A stretch of 64,000 nt of DNA from WHSW01 sp963767475 (GTDB lineage: Bacteria > Actinomycetota > Thermoleophilia > Solirubrobacterales > 70-9): the NCBI GenBank assembly GCA_963767475.1, contig CAVYEI010000003.1, positions 186,001-250,000 of the forward strand. Direction: 5' to 3'. The translations under genes were made by a program, and so were the position numbers. Under the pieces are notes generated by a model, which saw only the letters and a list, made by a program, of their open reading frames with translations, did not search any database and was not told where the DNA came from. The stretch's first letter is position 1. Each line of letters opens with the position of its first letter. Below, piece after piece: positions 31,482 through 40,302 of the stretch.

Positions 31482-33575
31482 CTAGGCGCGGACGCCCTGC
31501 TCGTCGCCCGCCTTGGCCTCGGCGACGACCTTGGTGGCGATGTGGCTCGGGACTTCCTCGTAGCGCATGAACTCCATCGTGTAGTCGCCGCGCCCGCCGG
31601 TGATCGCGCGCAGGTCGGGCGCGTAATCGAGCACCTCCGCCATCGGCACCTCGGCCTTGATCTCGGTCGCCGAGCCACGCGGTTCCATGCCGAGCGGGTG
31701 ACCACGGCGGGAGTTGAGGTCGCCGATCACGTCGCCGACCGCGTCCTCGGGCACCGAGATCGTCAGCTGCATGATCGGCTCGAGCAGGTACGGATCGGCC
31801 TCCGCCACGGCCTGCTTGAAGGCCATCGAGCCGGCGATCTTGAACGCCATCTCGGAGGAGTCGACGTTGTGGTGCTGGCCGTCGTAGAGGCGCACCCTGA
31901 CGTCCTTCATCGGGTAGCCGGCGATCACCCCTCCAGCCATCGCCTCGACGATCCCCTTCTCGACCGCGGGAATGAACCCGCCCGGGATCACGCCGCCCTT
32001 GATCGCGTTCACGAACTCGAAGCCCTCGCCGTGCTCGTTCGGCTCGATCTCGATGTGGCAATCGCCGAACTGGCCCCGCCCGCCGGTCTGCTTCTTGTAG
32101 CGGCCGTGGGCCTTGGCCGAACTGCGGATCGTCTCCAGGTAGGGGACCTGCGGCGGGTGCAGCTCGATCTCGGCGCCGAAGCGGTCCTTGATCCGCTCGA
32201 CGATCACCTCGACGTGGATCTGCGTCAGCCCGGCGATGATCTGCTCGCCGGTCTCGGAGTCGCGGTGGACGTCGAGAGTCGGATCCTCCTCGGAGAGCCG
32301 GCGCAGGGCGCTCGCCGCCTTCTCGTCGTCGCCCTTGGACTTCGGCTCGAAGGCGAACGCCATCACCGGCGCCGGCAGGTCGAGCTCGCCGAAGTGAAGA
32401 TCGGTCGCCTTCGAGGCGAGCACGTCGCCCGCGGTCGTCTCGCGCAGCTTCGGGACCGCGCCGATGTCGCCCGGGCCGAGCTCGTCGATCGGCCGCATGT
32501 CCTTGCCCTCCGGGGCGGCCAGCTGGCCGATCCGCTCCTTCTCGCCCTTGGAGACGTTGAGCACGTGCGAGTCGGAAGCCAGCACCCCCGAGTAGACGCG
32601 CAACATGCTGATCCGGCCCGTGTACGGGTCGGCGGTCGTCTTGAAGACGAAGGCCAGCAGGTCGGCGCCCTCGTCGGGCTCGATCTCGACCGTGTTGTCC
32701 TCGCCATCGAGGGCCTTGGCGCCGCCGTGCATCGCCGGCGAGGGGAGGTCCTCGACCAGCGCCTCCAGCAGCCTGTTGGTGCCCAGGTTGTGGGTCGCCA
32801 CACCACAGGTGACCGGGAACAGGTGGCCCTCGTTGACGCCCTTCTTCAACGCGGTCACGAGTTCCTCGTGCGAGATCTCCTCACCCTCGAGGTAGCGCTC
32901 CATCAGCTCGTCGGAGTTCTCAGCGACCTCGTCCATGAGTTTCTCGCGGTACTCCTCGGCCTGCTCCTGGAGCTCCTCGGGGATCTCGATCTGCGTCGCG
33001 TTGCCCCTCCCCTCCCCTTCGTACTCGAACGCGGTCATGTCGATCAGATCGATCACGCCGCGGATCTCGTGCTCGGAGCCGATCGGGATCTCGGTCGCGA
33101 CCACGTGCTGGCCGAAGGAGGCCTTGAGCGCCTCGAGACAGCGAAAGAAGTCGGCCCGCTCGCGATCGAGCATGTTCACGAACAGCAGCCGGGCGAGGCC
33201 CTCGGCGTCGGCGCGGCGCCAGAGCCGCTCGGTGTGGACCTCGACCCCCATGACGCCGTTGATGACGAAGACCGCGGCGTCGACGACCCGCAGCGCGCCC
33301 AGGGTGTCGGCGACGAAGCTCGGATCTCCCGGGGTGTCGATCATGTTGACCTTGCGCCCGTCGTGCTCGAAGGTGGTCACGGCGGCGCCAATCGACATCT
33401 CGCGCGCCTGCTCGTCGGGCTCGAAGTCGCAGACGGTGGAGCCGTCCTCGACCCGGCCGAGCCGGTTGATGACGCCGGACTCGAACAGGATCGCCTCGGC
33501 GAGGCTTGTTTTGCCGCTGCCCCGATGACCGACGAGCGCGACGTTGCGGATTCGGTCGGGAGCCCGGTGCGGCAT
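31482..33575 (-). CDS. Elongation factor G-like GTPase
   Basis: A 697-residue translational GTPase with EF-G domains I-V. The P-loop is GHRGSGKTSLAEAI instead of the AHVDHGKT-type of canonical EF-G. G3 is MIDTPGDPSF and G4 is VNMLDRERADF (NxxD with Leu). Domain IV has YKKQTGGRGQFGDCHIEIEP. The GHxGSGKT loop marks the FusA2/EF-G-like clade, usually present besides a true EF-G; its role (ribosome recycling or stress) is not settled. First gene of an operon with RNase HI. Confidence 0.88.
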   Translation of the reverse strand: MPHRAPDRIRNVALVGHRGSGKTSLAEAILFESGVINRLGRVEDGSTVCDFEPDEQAREMSIGAAVTTFEHDGRKVNMIDTPGDPSFVADTLGALRVVDAAVFVINGVMGVEVHTERLWRRADAEGLARLLFVNMLDRERADFFRCLEALKASFGQHVVATEIPIGSEHEIRGVIDLIDMTAFEYEGEGRGNATQIEIPEELQEQAEEYREKLMDEVAENSDELMERYLEGEEISHEELVTALKKGVNEGHLFPVTCGVATHNLGTNRLLEALVEDLPSPAMHGGAKALDGEDNTVEIEPDEGADLLAFVFKTTADPYTGRISMLRVYSGVLASDSHVLNVSKGEKERIGQLAAPEGKDMRPIDELGPGDIGAVPKLRETTAGDVLASKATDLHFGELDLPAPVMAFAFEPKSKGDDEKAASALRRLSEEDPTLDVHRDSETGEQIIAGLTQIHVEVIVERIKDRFGAEIELHPPQVPYLETIRSSAKAHGRYKKQTGGRGQFGDCHIEIEPNEHGEGFEFVNAIKGGVIPGGFIPAVEKGIVEAMAGGVIAGYPMKDVRVRLYDGQHHNVDSSEMAFKIAGSMAFKQAVAEADPYLLEPIMQLTISVPEDAVGDVIGDLNSRRGHPLGMEPRGSATEIKAEVPMAEVLDYAPDLRAITGGRGDYTMEFMRYEEVPSHIATKVVAEAKAGDEQGVRA

Positions 33576-33593
33576 CCCCGAAACCCTATATAG

Positions 33594-34367
33594 CTAGAGC
33601 GTGAACCGGGACCTGAGGCCGATCACGGCCTTGGTGTGAAGCTGGGAGACGCGCGACTCGGTCACCCCGAGGACCTCGCCGATCTCGCGCAGGGTGAGGT
33701 TCTCGTAGTAGTAGAGCGCGATCACCAGCCGCTCGCGCTCGGGCAGCGACTCGATCGCGTCGGCGAGACGGTCCTTGACCTCGGAGGCGTGAGCCTCGGC
33801 CTCGGGGTCGACCGCGCCCGGGTCCTGGATCGTGTCGAGGACCGAGATCTGGCTGCCGCCCTCGGGGTCGGCGAAGGTCCAGAGGTCGTCGAGCGCCAGC
33901 ACCGACGAGTTCGCGATCTCGAGCAGGACGCCCTGGAAGTCCTCGACGCTGATCTCGAGCTTCTCGGCCATCTCCTCGTCGGTGGGGCCCCGCTGCAGCT
34001 TTGCCTCCAGCGACTGGTGGGCCTTCTCCACCTCGCGGGCGCGGGCACGCACCGAGCGCGGTACCCAATCGAGCGAGCGCAGCTCGTCGATGATCGCGCC
34101 CTTGATCCGGGCGACGGCGAAGGTCTCGAACTTGATCTCGCGCTCGGTGTCGAAGCGCTCGATCGCGCCGATCAGGCCGAGCAGCCCGTAGGAGATCAGG
34201 TCGGACTCCTCCACGTGTGAGGGCAGGCCCGAAGCCATGCGGCCGGCGATGAACTTGACCAGCGGCGAGTAGGCGACGACCAGGCGCTCGCGCGCTTTCT
34301 CGTCGCCCTCGACCTTGTAGCGACGCCATAACTCGCGAAGCTCAACTGCCTTGACGTTGGTCTCCAT
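33594..34367 (-). CDS. RNA polymerase sigma factor of the FliA/WhiG type
   Basis: A 257-residue group-3 sigma factor. Region 2 is LVKFIAGRMASGLPSHVEES, then DLISYGLLGLIGAIERFD, then FETFAVARIKGAIIDELRSL. Region 3 has RAREVEKAHQSLEAKLQRGP. Region 4 ends in a helix-turn-helix, LTLREIGEVLGVTESRVSQL. Such factors direct flagellar (FliA) or sporulation (WhiG) genes; no flagellar genes are in view, so the regulon is open. AGGGAATCC precedes the ATG. Confidence 0.9.
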   Translation of the reverse strand: METNVKAVELRELWRRYKVEGDEKARERLVVAYSPLVKFIAGRMASGLPSHVEESDLISYGLLGLIGAIERFDTEREIKFETFAVARIKGAIIDELRSLDWVPRSVRARAREVEKAHQSLEAKLQRGPTDEEMAEKLEISVEDFQGVLLEIANSSVLALDDLWTFADPEGGSQISVLDTIQDPGAVDPEAEAHASEVKDRLADAIESLPERERLVIALYYYENLTLREIGEVLGVTESRVSQLHTKAVIGLRSRFTL

Positions 34368-34419
34368 GGATTCCCTGAACCTAAATCCTGTCGCGCTTGG
34401 GGTGGCTACTCATACAAAT

Positions 34420-35361
34420 TCACGCCCGCGGGTGAGATTTTGCGTATTCCTGTCGCAACCGCGACGGCTCGACTCTGGTGTAGATCTGAGTCGTCGAGAC
34501 ACTTGAGTGTCCCAAAAGTTCCTGGATTGAGCGCAGATCGGCTCCGCCCTCGAGCAGATGGGTCGCGAACGAGTGTCGCAGGGTGTGTGGAGAAACCCGT
34601 CCGGCGACGGCGGCCTCACGCACCCACTTCTCCAGCCGGCGGCGGACATCGGAGGCGGAAAGCCGGCGGCCGCGGCGGCTGACGAACAGCGCAGGCTCGT
34701 CGCTGGCGGGCGCCAGCGCGTGCCGGGCCGAGTCCAGATACCGCCGCAAAGCGCGCTGGGCGGGCTCGCCGATCGGCACCACCCGGGTCTTGTCGCCCTT
34801 GCCGGTCGTGCGCAGGGTCTCGGACTCGAAGTCCGGGTCTCCGAGGTCAAGCGAGACGATCTCCTCGGCCCGCAGGCCGCAGGAGTAGGCAAGCTCGAAC
34901 AGCGCCCGGTCACGGACCTCGAGCGGCGTGCGCGCCGGGATCCGGTCGAGCAGGGCGGCGATCTCGTCGCGGGCGAGCACCCGCGGCAGGCGCGAGTCGC
35001 GCTTCTGGGCGGGCAGCAGATCGGCGGGATTGTGGGAGGCGGCGCCGGTGACGACCAGATGGGCGTGCAGGCCGCGCAGCGAGGCGAGCTTGCGGGCGAC
35101 GCTCGTCTTCGCCAGCCGCCGCTCCGAGAGCGCCGCCGCATACGCGCGCAGGTCGCGGTAGACGAGCTCGCCGGGTTCGCGGCCACGTTCGCTCGCCCAC
35201 GCGGCGAGCTCGAGCAGATCGCGACCGTAGGCGCGCAGGGTGGCCGCCGAGGCTCCTCGGGTGGTGAGCTCGCGGGCGTAGTCGTCGAGCGCCCGCTGCC
35301 ACGCCGGGCTCACCTTCAACTCGTCGGCCGGAGGCGCCGGCAGCGCTGTGCGCTCACTCAT
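34420..35361 (-). CDS. Tyrosine recombinase XerC/XerD
   Basis: A 313-residue Xer recombinase. The N-terminal SAM-like core-binding domain (ALDDYARELTTRGASAATL) is followed by a catalytic domain with Arg (LAYSCGLRAEEIVSLDL), Lys (TTGKGDKTRVVPIG), HTLRH (VSPHTLRHSFATHLLEGGAD), His (LGHSSVSTTQIYT) and nucleophile Tyr in the last motif. Chromosome dimer resolution at dif is the expected role. ATG 35361 lies ~60 bases from the L,D-transpeptidase gene, transcribed in the same direction. Unlike the recombinase remnant at 25.9 kb it is intact. Confidence 0.9.
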   Translation of the reverse strand: MSERTALPAPPADELKVSPAWQRALDDYARELTTRGASAATLRAYGRDLLELAAWASERGREPGELVYRDLRAYAAALSERRLAKTSVARKLASLRGLHAHLVVTGAASHNPADLLPAQKRDSRLPRVLARDEIAALLDRIPARTPLEVRDRALFELAYSCGLRAEEIVSLDLGDPDFESETLRTTGKGDKTRVVPIGEPAQRALRRYLDSARHALAPASDEPALFVSRRGRRLSASDVRRRLEKWVREAAVAGRVSPHTLRHSFATHLLEGGADLRSIQELLGHSSVSTTQIYTRVEPSRLRQEYAKSHPRA

Positions 35362-35420
35362 GCAGGCGCCATTCGTCGCCCCCGCCCCCACGCCTGCCCG
35401 CGCACGGAACCTCCCGCCGG

Positions 35421-36467
35421 CTAACCGATGTAAATCGGGGTGCCGACCGGGACCTGGTCGTAGAGCGCCTCGACGTCGGCGACCGCCATCCGCACGCAAC
35501 CGTGCGATGCCGCGGTGCCGAGCGAACCGACGTCGTCGGTGCCGTGAATGCCGGCGCCATCGGTGATCCCCATCCAGCGGGACTTGAGTGGATTCTCGGC
35601 GGTGCCGCCCTGCACGACCGTGCCGGCGAGCTCTCCCGCCCAATCGGAGTTCGGAACGCTCCAAACCGGGTCGACCTGCTTGCTGGCGATCGAGTAGAGG
35701 CCGGTCGGGGTCGGGTACGCAGGCTGGCCGACGGCGACGGTGTACTCGGTCACGGCCTTGAGGTCCTTCCACAAGGTGAGGGTGAAGGTCGACTGGTCCA
35801 CGGTCAGATAAGTCGGGTACCGGGCCGCCAGCTCGGCCTTGGTCACCTCGGGCTGGACCGTCTCGACCGGGATCGAGACCGTGCGGTCCTCGGTCCGCTG
35901 GACGACCGAATCGATCCGCGACCGCAACGCCGACTCGTCGACGGCGACACCTTCGTGGCCGGCGACACCTTCGAGCGAGACCGAGGTCGGCTCGATCGTC
36001 GCGTCGACCGGCTCGGTATTGACCTCTCCCGCGACCTTGGTGATGAACTCGTCGATCGCCTTGTTCGAGTAGCTGAGTTGGGGAGAGATCGCGACGTCGA
36101 CCTCGCCGCCGGTGGCGTAGCGCCAGACTCGGGTCGGCAGGCCGCCGTCCTGGCTTTCCTCGAGCGCCTGGTCGACCATCCCGTCGACGTCGGAGTCGAC
36201 CCCGAGCTTCTCCGCGCTGAGCTGGTACTTGATCCCGTCGTAGGTGACCGTGACCTTCTTTCGCAGCGGGTCGACGAGCTCGGCGTCGACGGCCTCGGTC
36301 GCTTCGTCGGCGGTCATCCCGCCGACGTCGACACCGCCGATCGTCACCCCCTCCGCGATCTGGTCGGAGCGGGAGCTGTCCCACGCATAGGCACCGACCG
36401 CTGCCATGAGCATCAGCGCGATCAGGAAGACGACGGCTATCTGGAGCTTGCGAATCAAGGGCGTCAA
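35421..36467 (-). CDS. L,D-transpeptidase (YkuD) with peptidoglycan-binding domains
   Basis: A 348-residue membrane-anchored cell-wall enzyme. One N-terminal helix (IAVVFLIALMLMAAVGAYAW) is followed by PG_binding_4-type domains (GVTIGGVDVGGMTADEATEA and the region to ~residue 220). The C-terminal YkuD domain has GIHGTDDVGSLGTAASHGCV; its Cys is the acyl-enzyme nucleophile forming 3-3 crosslinks. The start is uncertain: the frame opens with TTG at 36467 and no clear ribosome site, so it may be leaderless. Confidence 0.88.
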   Translation of the reverse strand: MTPLIRKLQIAVVFLIALMLMAAVGAYAWDSSRSDQIAEGVTIGGVDVGGMTADEATEAVDAELVDPLRKKVTVTYDGIKYQLSAEKLGVDSDVDGMVDQALEESQDGGLPTRVWRYATGGEVDVAISPQLSYSNKAIDEFITKVAGEVNTEPVDATIEPTSVSLEGVAGHEGVAVDESALRSRIDSVVQRTEDRTVSIPVETVQPEVTKAELAARYPTYLTVDQSTFTLTLWKDLKAVTEYTVAVGQPAYPTPTGLYSIASKQVDPVWSVPNSDWAGELAGTVVQGGTAENPLKSRWMGITDGAGIHGTDDVGSLGTAASHGCVRMAVADVEALYDQVPVGTPIYIG

Positions 36468-36550
36468 GAGTGTACGAAGAGCATTCGCCGACCTTGCTCG
36501 GATTTCCTACGGTGCAATCGCAGGTTCAGATTAGGCCTGCAAGCACGAGG

Positions 36551-37633
36551 TTAGAAGCCGAGCGGCTCGCGATCGGCCGCAACCCCGTCACGGGCGCGTG
36601 AGCGACGCACATGCGGGCTCCAGCGCAGAAACTCCTCGACCTCGCGCTCGTAGTGGTAGCCGTCCTCGCCGGCGCGGGCGCGCAGGATCGGCTCCAGGCG
36701 CAGGTGCTCGCCGAGGCGGATCACGGTCTCCCGAGAGGTGAATCCATAGCTGAACCCGGTCGCCTTGTAGAGACGATTGTCGACTCCTCGCCCGAAACGC
36801 AGCTGGTTGGCCATCTCGTCGGGCGCCCGGAAGCCGAGCCGGCGCAACGGCGGCGCCAGCAACCCGGTGCCGATCGGAGGCAGCACCGGCAGTGGCCGGC
36901 GGCCGATCAATGAGATCGCTTCGGAGAGAGCCAGAACGCCGTCGGCGGCGACGTTGAAGGTGCCGGGGGCAGTGTTCAGCGCCGCGTGCTCGAGCGCGTG
37001 AACGACGTCGTCCTCGTGCACGAACTGCAGTCGCGGGTCGAAGCCGAAGATCATCGGCACAAGCGGCAGCCCGAGCATCCGCGTGAACCCGGTCTCGACG
37101 TCGGGGCCGAGCACGTTGGCGAAGCGCAGCACGGTCACCGTGACCTCGGGGCGCTTGGCCGCGAAGTCGGCGACCGCGTCCTCGGCCTCGACGATGTCGC
37201 GCTCGAGCATCGTCCGCGGCGGATGGGGGCGGGACATGCGCTCGGTGAAGAACGCCGGGTCGTCCTGCTCGGCGCCGTAGTAGTGGGTCGAGCTCTTGAA
37301 GATGAACTTGCGCACCGGCGAGTCCGAGCCGGTGCAGGCCGCGAGGATGTTCATCGTCCCGATCACGTTGTTCTCGTGCGCGTCCCTGCTCGACGCGGCG
37401 AGCGAGTTGACCGTCATCCGCGTGTCGATCACGGTGTCGATCTCGGCCGCGCGCACGATCCTCTGGATCAGCGAGTGCTGGTTGGAGACCTTGACGAACT
37501 CGGTTCGCTCGAGCTCGAGCGTCGGTTCGCGCGAATCGACGCCGATGATCGTCTCCACCTGCTCGAAGCTCTCCAGCGCCTGCGCCAGCCTGGCGCCCCA
37601 GTAGGTCGAGAGGCCTGTGACCAGAACCCTCAT
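36551..37633 (-). CDS. NAD-dependent epimerase/dehydratase (extended SDR)
   Basis: A 360-residue extended short-chain dehydrogenase. The cofactor motif near the N-terminus is VLVTGLSTYWGARLAQALE (degenerate TGxxxxxG). Next come NVIGTMNILAACT and the active-site region FIFKSSTHYYGAEQDD, which carries Ser-Thr and Tyr but not a classical YxxxK. It starts within the acyltransferase stop (ATGA overlap), so the two are coupled. A nucleotide-sugar or lipid substrate is possible. Confidence 0.8.
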   Translation of the reverse strand: MRVLVTGLSTYWGARLAQALESFEQVETIIGVDSREPTLELERTEFVKVSNQHSLIQRIVRAAEIDTVIDTRMTVNSLAASSRDAHENNVIGTMNILAACTGSDSPVRKFIFKSSTHYYGAEQDDPAFFTERMSRPHPPRTMLERDIVEAEDAVADFAAKRPEVTVTVLRFANVLGPDVETGFTRMLGLPLVPMIFGFDPRLQFVHEDDVVHALEHAALNTAPGTFNVAADGVLALSEAISLIGRRPLPVLPPIGTGLLAPPLRRLGFRAPDEMANQLRFGRGVDNRLYKATGFSYGFTSRETVIRLGEHLRLEPILRARAGEDGYHYEREVEEFLRWSPHVRRSRARDGVAADREPLGF

Positions 37634-38565
37634 CCGAACCAGACCGACTTCCGCGTCGCCACCATCTCGTGCAGGTTCTCCTGGATCCGGGCGCGGATTT
37701 CCTGGGAGACGGTCTGCACCAACGCCTTGTCGTGAACGGCGTCGGCACCGCCGAGCTCGACCGTGTCGATCGGCTCGAGGAAGCGGATCTTGAACTTCGC
37801 CGGCAGGTAGCCGAGCATCCCCAGCGGCCCGAGCCAGGGGAAGGTCGGGGTGAGCGGGAAGTAGATCAACCCGGTGAGCTTCTGCAACGCCGGGACCTGG
37901 GCGAAGATCGGCGCCGCCTCCTCGGCTCCGACGACGCACACCGGCACCAGCTTCGACTCGGCGCGCATCGCCGCCTCGACGAAGCCGCCGCGACCGAAGC
38001 GCCGCAGCCGGTAGCGGTCCTTGTAGAGCTTCTCGGTGCCCTTGCGGCCCTCCGGGAAGACGAGCACCAGCTGGCGCTCGTCGAACAGCAGCCGGTGGAC
38101 GTTGGCCGGGTGGGCGGCGACCCCGCCGATCTTCGGGATCAGCATCGAGAAGCCGGGATAGCCCTTGAAGAAGTGCTCGACGGTGAGATAGAGCGGGCGT
38201 GGGTTGGGGTGCTCCTCGCGAATCGCCTTGGCGATCATCGCCGCGTCGGGCGGCAGCGCTCCGGAGTGGTTGGAGACCAGCAGCGCGCCGCCCTCGGCGG
38301 GAACGTTCTCGACCCCTTCGACCTCGGCGCGAAACCAGTAGCGGTAGAAGAACTCGATCAGGGTCCGGTCCATCGCCCCCTCGACGCGCTCCGAGCGGCC
38401 CCAGTCGTTGAGCCGGCGCTCGGGCTCGATCGCGGGCAGCAGATCACGCATCTGCGCCGCCGGATGGCGCTCGGGCAGGCGCTCGGTCTCGACCGGCTCG
38501 ACCTCGGTGCCGGCGCTCTCCGGCGACGAGGACAGGGATGTGCGCTCTGCTGCCAAGCGGTCCAT
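37630..38565 (-). CDS. PlsC-type lysophospholipid/1-acylglycerol acyltransferase
   Basis: A 311-residue acyltransferase. The N-terminal ~60 residues are polar. The catalytic His-Asp block is LLVSNHSGALPPDAAMIAKA, followed by the GGVAAHPANV region and VLVFPEGRKGTEKLYKDRYR, the family FPEG motif. HX6D spacing instead of HX4D is typical of the actinobacterial branch. Membrane-associated phospholipid synthesis or remodelling is inferred. Coupled to the downstream epimerase and divergent from the 5-FCL-like gene with only 15 bases between start codons. Confidence 0.85.
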   Translation of the reverse strand: MDRLAAERTSLSSSPESAGTEVEPVETERLPERHPAAQMRDLLPAIEPERRLNDWGRSERVEGAMDRTLIEFFYRYWFRAEVEGVENVPAEGGALLVSNHSGALPPDAAMIAKAIREEHPNPRPLYLTVEHFFKGYPGFSMLIPKIGGVAAHPANVHRLLFDERQLVLVFPEGRKGTEKLYKDRYRLRRFGRGGFVEAAMRAESKLVPVCVVGAEEAAPIFAQVPALQKLTGLIYFPLTPTFPWLGPLGMLGYLPAKFKIRFLEPIDTVELGGADAVHDKALVQTVSQEIRARIQENLHEMVATRKSVWFG

Positions 38566-38580
38566 AGTATCCAGGCCCCG

Positions 38581-39294
38581 ATGCGCTCCAAGGACCAGGT
38601 CAGGCGGGCGGTTTGGCGGGCGATGGATCGCGAGGGCGTCTCGCGCTTCCCGGGCGCCGAGGGCCGAATCCCGAACTTCGCCGGAGCCAAACTGGCGGCG
38701 GCGAAGCTCGCGGCGCACCGCACATGGAAGCGCGCCCGCGTGATCAAGGCCAACCCCGACTCGCCGCAGACCCACGCCCGCCGGCGGGCGCTCGAGGAGG
38801 GCAAGACGCTGGTGATGGCGGTGCCGCGGCTGCGCGCCCAGCATCCCTTCCGGCTGCTTGACCCGCAGACGCTGACCGCCGAGCAGATCCGCGAGGCGGC
38901 GACGATTAAGGGCGCGCTTCGCCACGGCCGCGTGGTCGCCGACGACGAGCTGCCCGACATCGACCTCGTCCTCTGCGGCTCGGTCGCCGTCAACCTCAAG
39001 GGCGCGCGGATCGGCAAGGGCGGCGGCTTCTCCGACATCGAGTACGGCCTCCTGATCGAGGCGGGAAAGATCGACGCCCACACCGCCGTCGCGACCACCT
39101 GCCATCCGATCCAGATCCTGCGCGAGAACCTGCCCGTGATCGCCCATGACCTGCCCGTGGACGTGATCGCGACGCCGCGGGCGGTGATCGAGGTGGAGCG
39201 CATCTACGACCGCCCGCGAGGGATCCTCTGGGACCACCTGCAACCACCTCAGATCCACGAAATTCCTATTCTCGAGCGGATGGGATACGCGTGA
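38581..39294 (+). CDS. 5-formyltetrahydrofolate cyclo-ligase family protein
   Basis: A 237-residue protein of the 5-FCL/MTHFS fold. Diagnostic pieces are RVIKANPDSPQTHARRRALE near residue 58, TLVMAVPRL, DLVLCGSVAVNLKGARIGKG and GGGFSDIEYGLLIEAG. It differs from short bacterial 5-FCL and resembles the longer MTHFSD-like form, so folate activity is probable but not certain. It overlaps the hydrolase start by 4 bases. Confidence 0.82.
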   Translation: MRSKDQVRRAVWRAMDREGVSRFPGAEGRIPNFAGAKLAAAKLAAHRTWKRARVIKANPDSPQTHARRRALEEGKTLVMAVPRLRAQHPFRLLDPQTLTAEQIREAATIKGALRHGRVVADDELPDIDLVLCGSVAVNLKGARIGKGGGFSDIEYGLLIEAGKIDAHTAVATTCHPIQILRENLPVIAHDLPVDVIATPRAVIEVERIYDRPRGILWDHLQPPQIHEIPILERMGYA

Positions 39295-40277
39295 GCGCCA
39301 ACCCGACGCAGACCTCTCCGGCACGTAGGCGGCCGCGGTTCGAGCCCTTCGGGCCGAGGCCGGAGCCGACTCCATCGGAGGGGCCCGACCCCTACGGCAA
39401 CCCCGACCCCGAGTGGCTGCGGGTCGACTGGCGGGAGCACCTGTCCGAGATCGACGTCGGCGGGACCCGGATCCACTACGCCGAGATGGGGCCACCGGAG
39501 GCAGAGCAGCATCCGCTGGCGATCGTCTTCGTCCACGGGCTCTCGGGCTGCTGGCAGAACTGGCTCGAGAACCTCCCCCACTTCGCCCGCCGCCACCGCG
39601 TGATCGCGCTCGACCTGCCGGGGTTCGGGTCCTCGCCGGTGCCCGAATGGGAGATCTCGATCCCGGCCTACGGGCGCATGCTGCTCGAGTTCTGCGATGC
39701 GCTCGGGGTCCGCGACTGCGCCGTCGTCGGCAACTCGATGGGCGGCTTCGTCGCCGCGGAGGCGGCGATCGCGCAGCCGGACCGGTTCGAGAAGCTGGTC
39801 CTGGTTTCGGCGGCCGGGGTGACCAGCGCGCGGCTGCGGCAAGAGCCGACCGAGGTCGCGGCGAGGATGATCGCCGCCGGCACCCCGCTCTTGTTCAAGG
39901 CTCAGAACCGGGCCCTGCTGCGCCCTCGGGCACGTGCGATGGCCTTCAGCGGCATCTTCGACAGTCCCGGCGAACTGCGCCCGGAGCTGATCTGGGAGTT
40001 CTTCGACGGCGGGATGCGCGCCGAGTCGTTCGTCGAGGCGCTCTCCAGCCTCGCCGGCTATGACTTCCTCGACCGACTCGAGGAGGTCCACGTGCCGACC
40101 CTGATCGTCTGGGGGCGCCAGGACCACGTCGTCCCGCCGGCCGACGCGCTCGGCTACGCCCGCCGCCTGCGCGGCTCGCGGCTCGAGGTCTTCAACCGCT
40201 GCGGGCACGTGCCGATGGCCGAGCGCCCGGTGCGCTTCAACCGGCTTCTGGACGGGTTTCTCGCCGATCGCGGATAG
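39291..40277 (+). CDS. Alpha/beta hydrolase
   Basis: A 328-residue hydrolase. The lid-less fold has the oxyanion HG (VFVHGLSGCWQNWLENLP), nucleophile elbow VVGNSMGGFVAAEAAI, acid in LIVWGRQDHVVPP and catalytic His in FNRCGHVPMAERPVRFNRLL. The N-terminal ~45 residues are polar and Pro-rich. A fragment of a second hydrolase with the same C-terminal block lies at 42849-42950. Coupled to the 5-FCL-like gene by ATGA. Confidence 0.88.
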   Translation: MSANPTQTSPARRRPRFEPFGPRPEPTPSEGPDPYGNPDPEWLRVDWREHLSEIDVGGTRIHYAEMGPPEAEQHPLAIVFVHGLSGCWQNWLENLPHFARRHRVIALDLPGFGSSPVPEWEISIPAYGRMLLEFCDALGVRDCAVVGNSMGGFVAAEAAIAQPDRFEKLVLVSAAGVTSARLRQEPTEVAARMIAAGTPLLFKAQNRALLRPRARAMAFSGIFDSPGELRPELIWEFFDGGMRAESFVEALSSLAGYDFLDRLEEVHVPTLIVWGRQDHVVPPADALGYARRLRGSRLEVFNRCGHVPMAERPVRFNRLLDGFLADRG

Positions 40278-40302
40278 GGTCCGCCGTGAAAGGAGTCCTT
40301 GC

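Noticed and set aside
31542..33593. A 683-codon plus-strand frame across the EF-G-like gene
   Set aside because: Low-complexity Arg/Leu/Asp composition, no ribosome site or known domain; opposite an obvious translational GTPase.
34420..35361. Second mobile-element integrase
   Set aside because: Sequence is a standard host Xer recombinase among core genes, with no att-like repeats or cargo.
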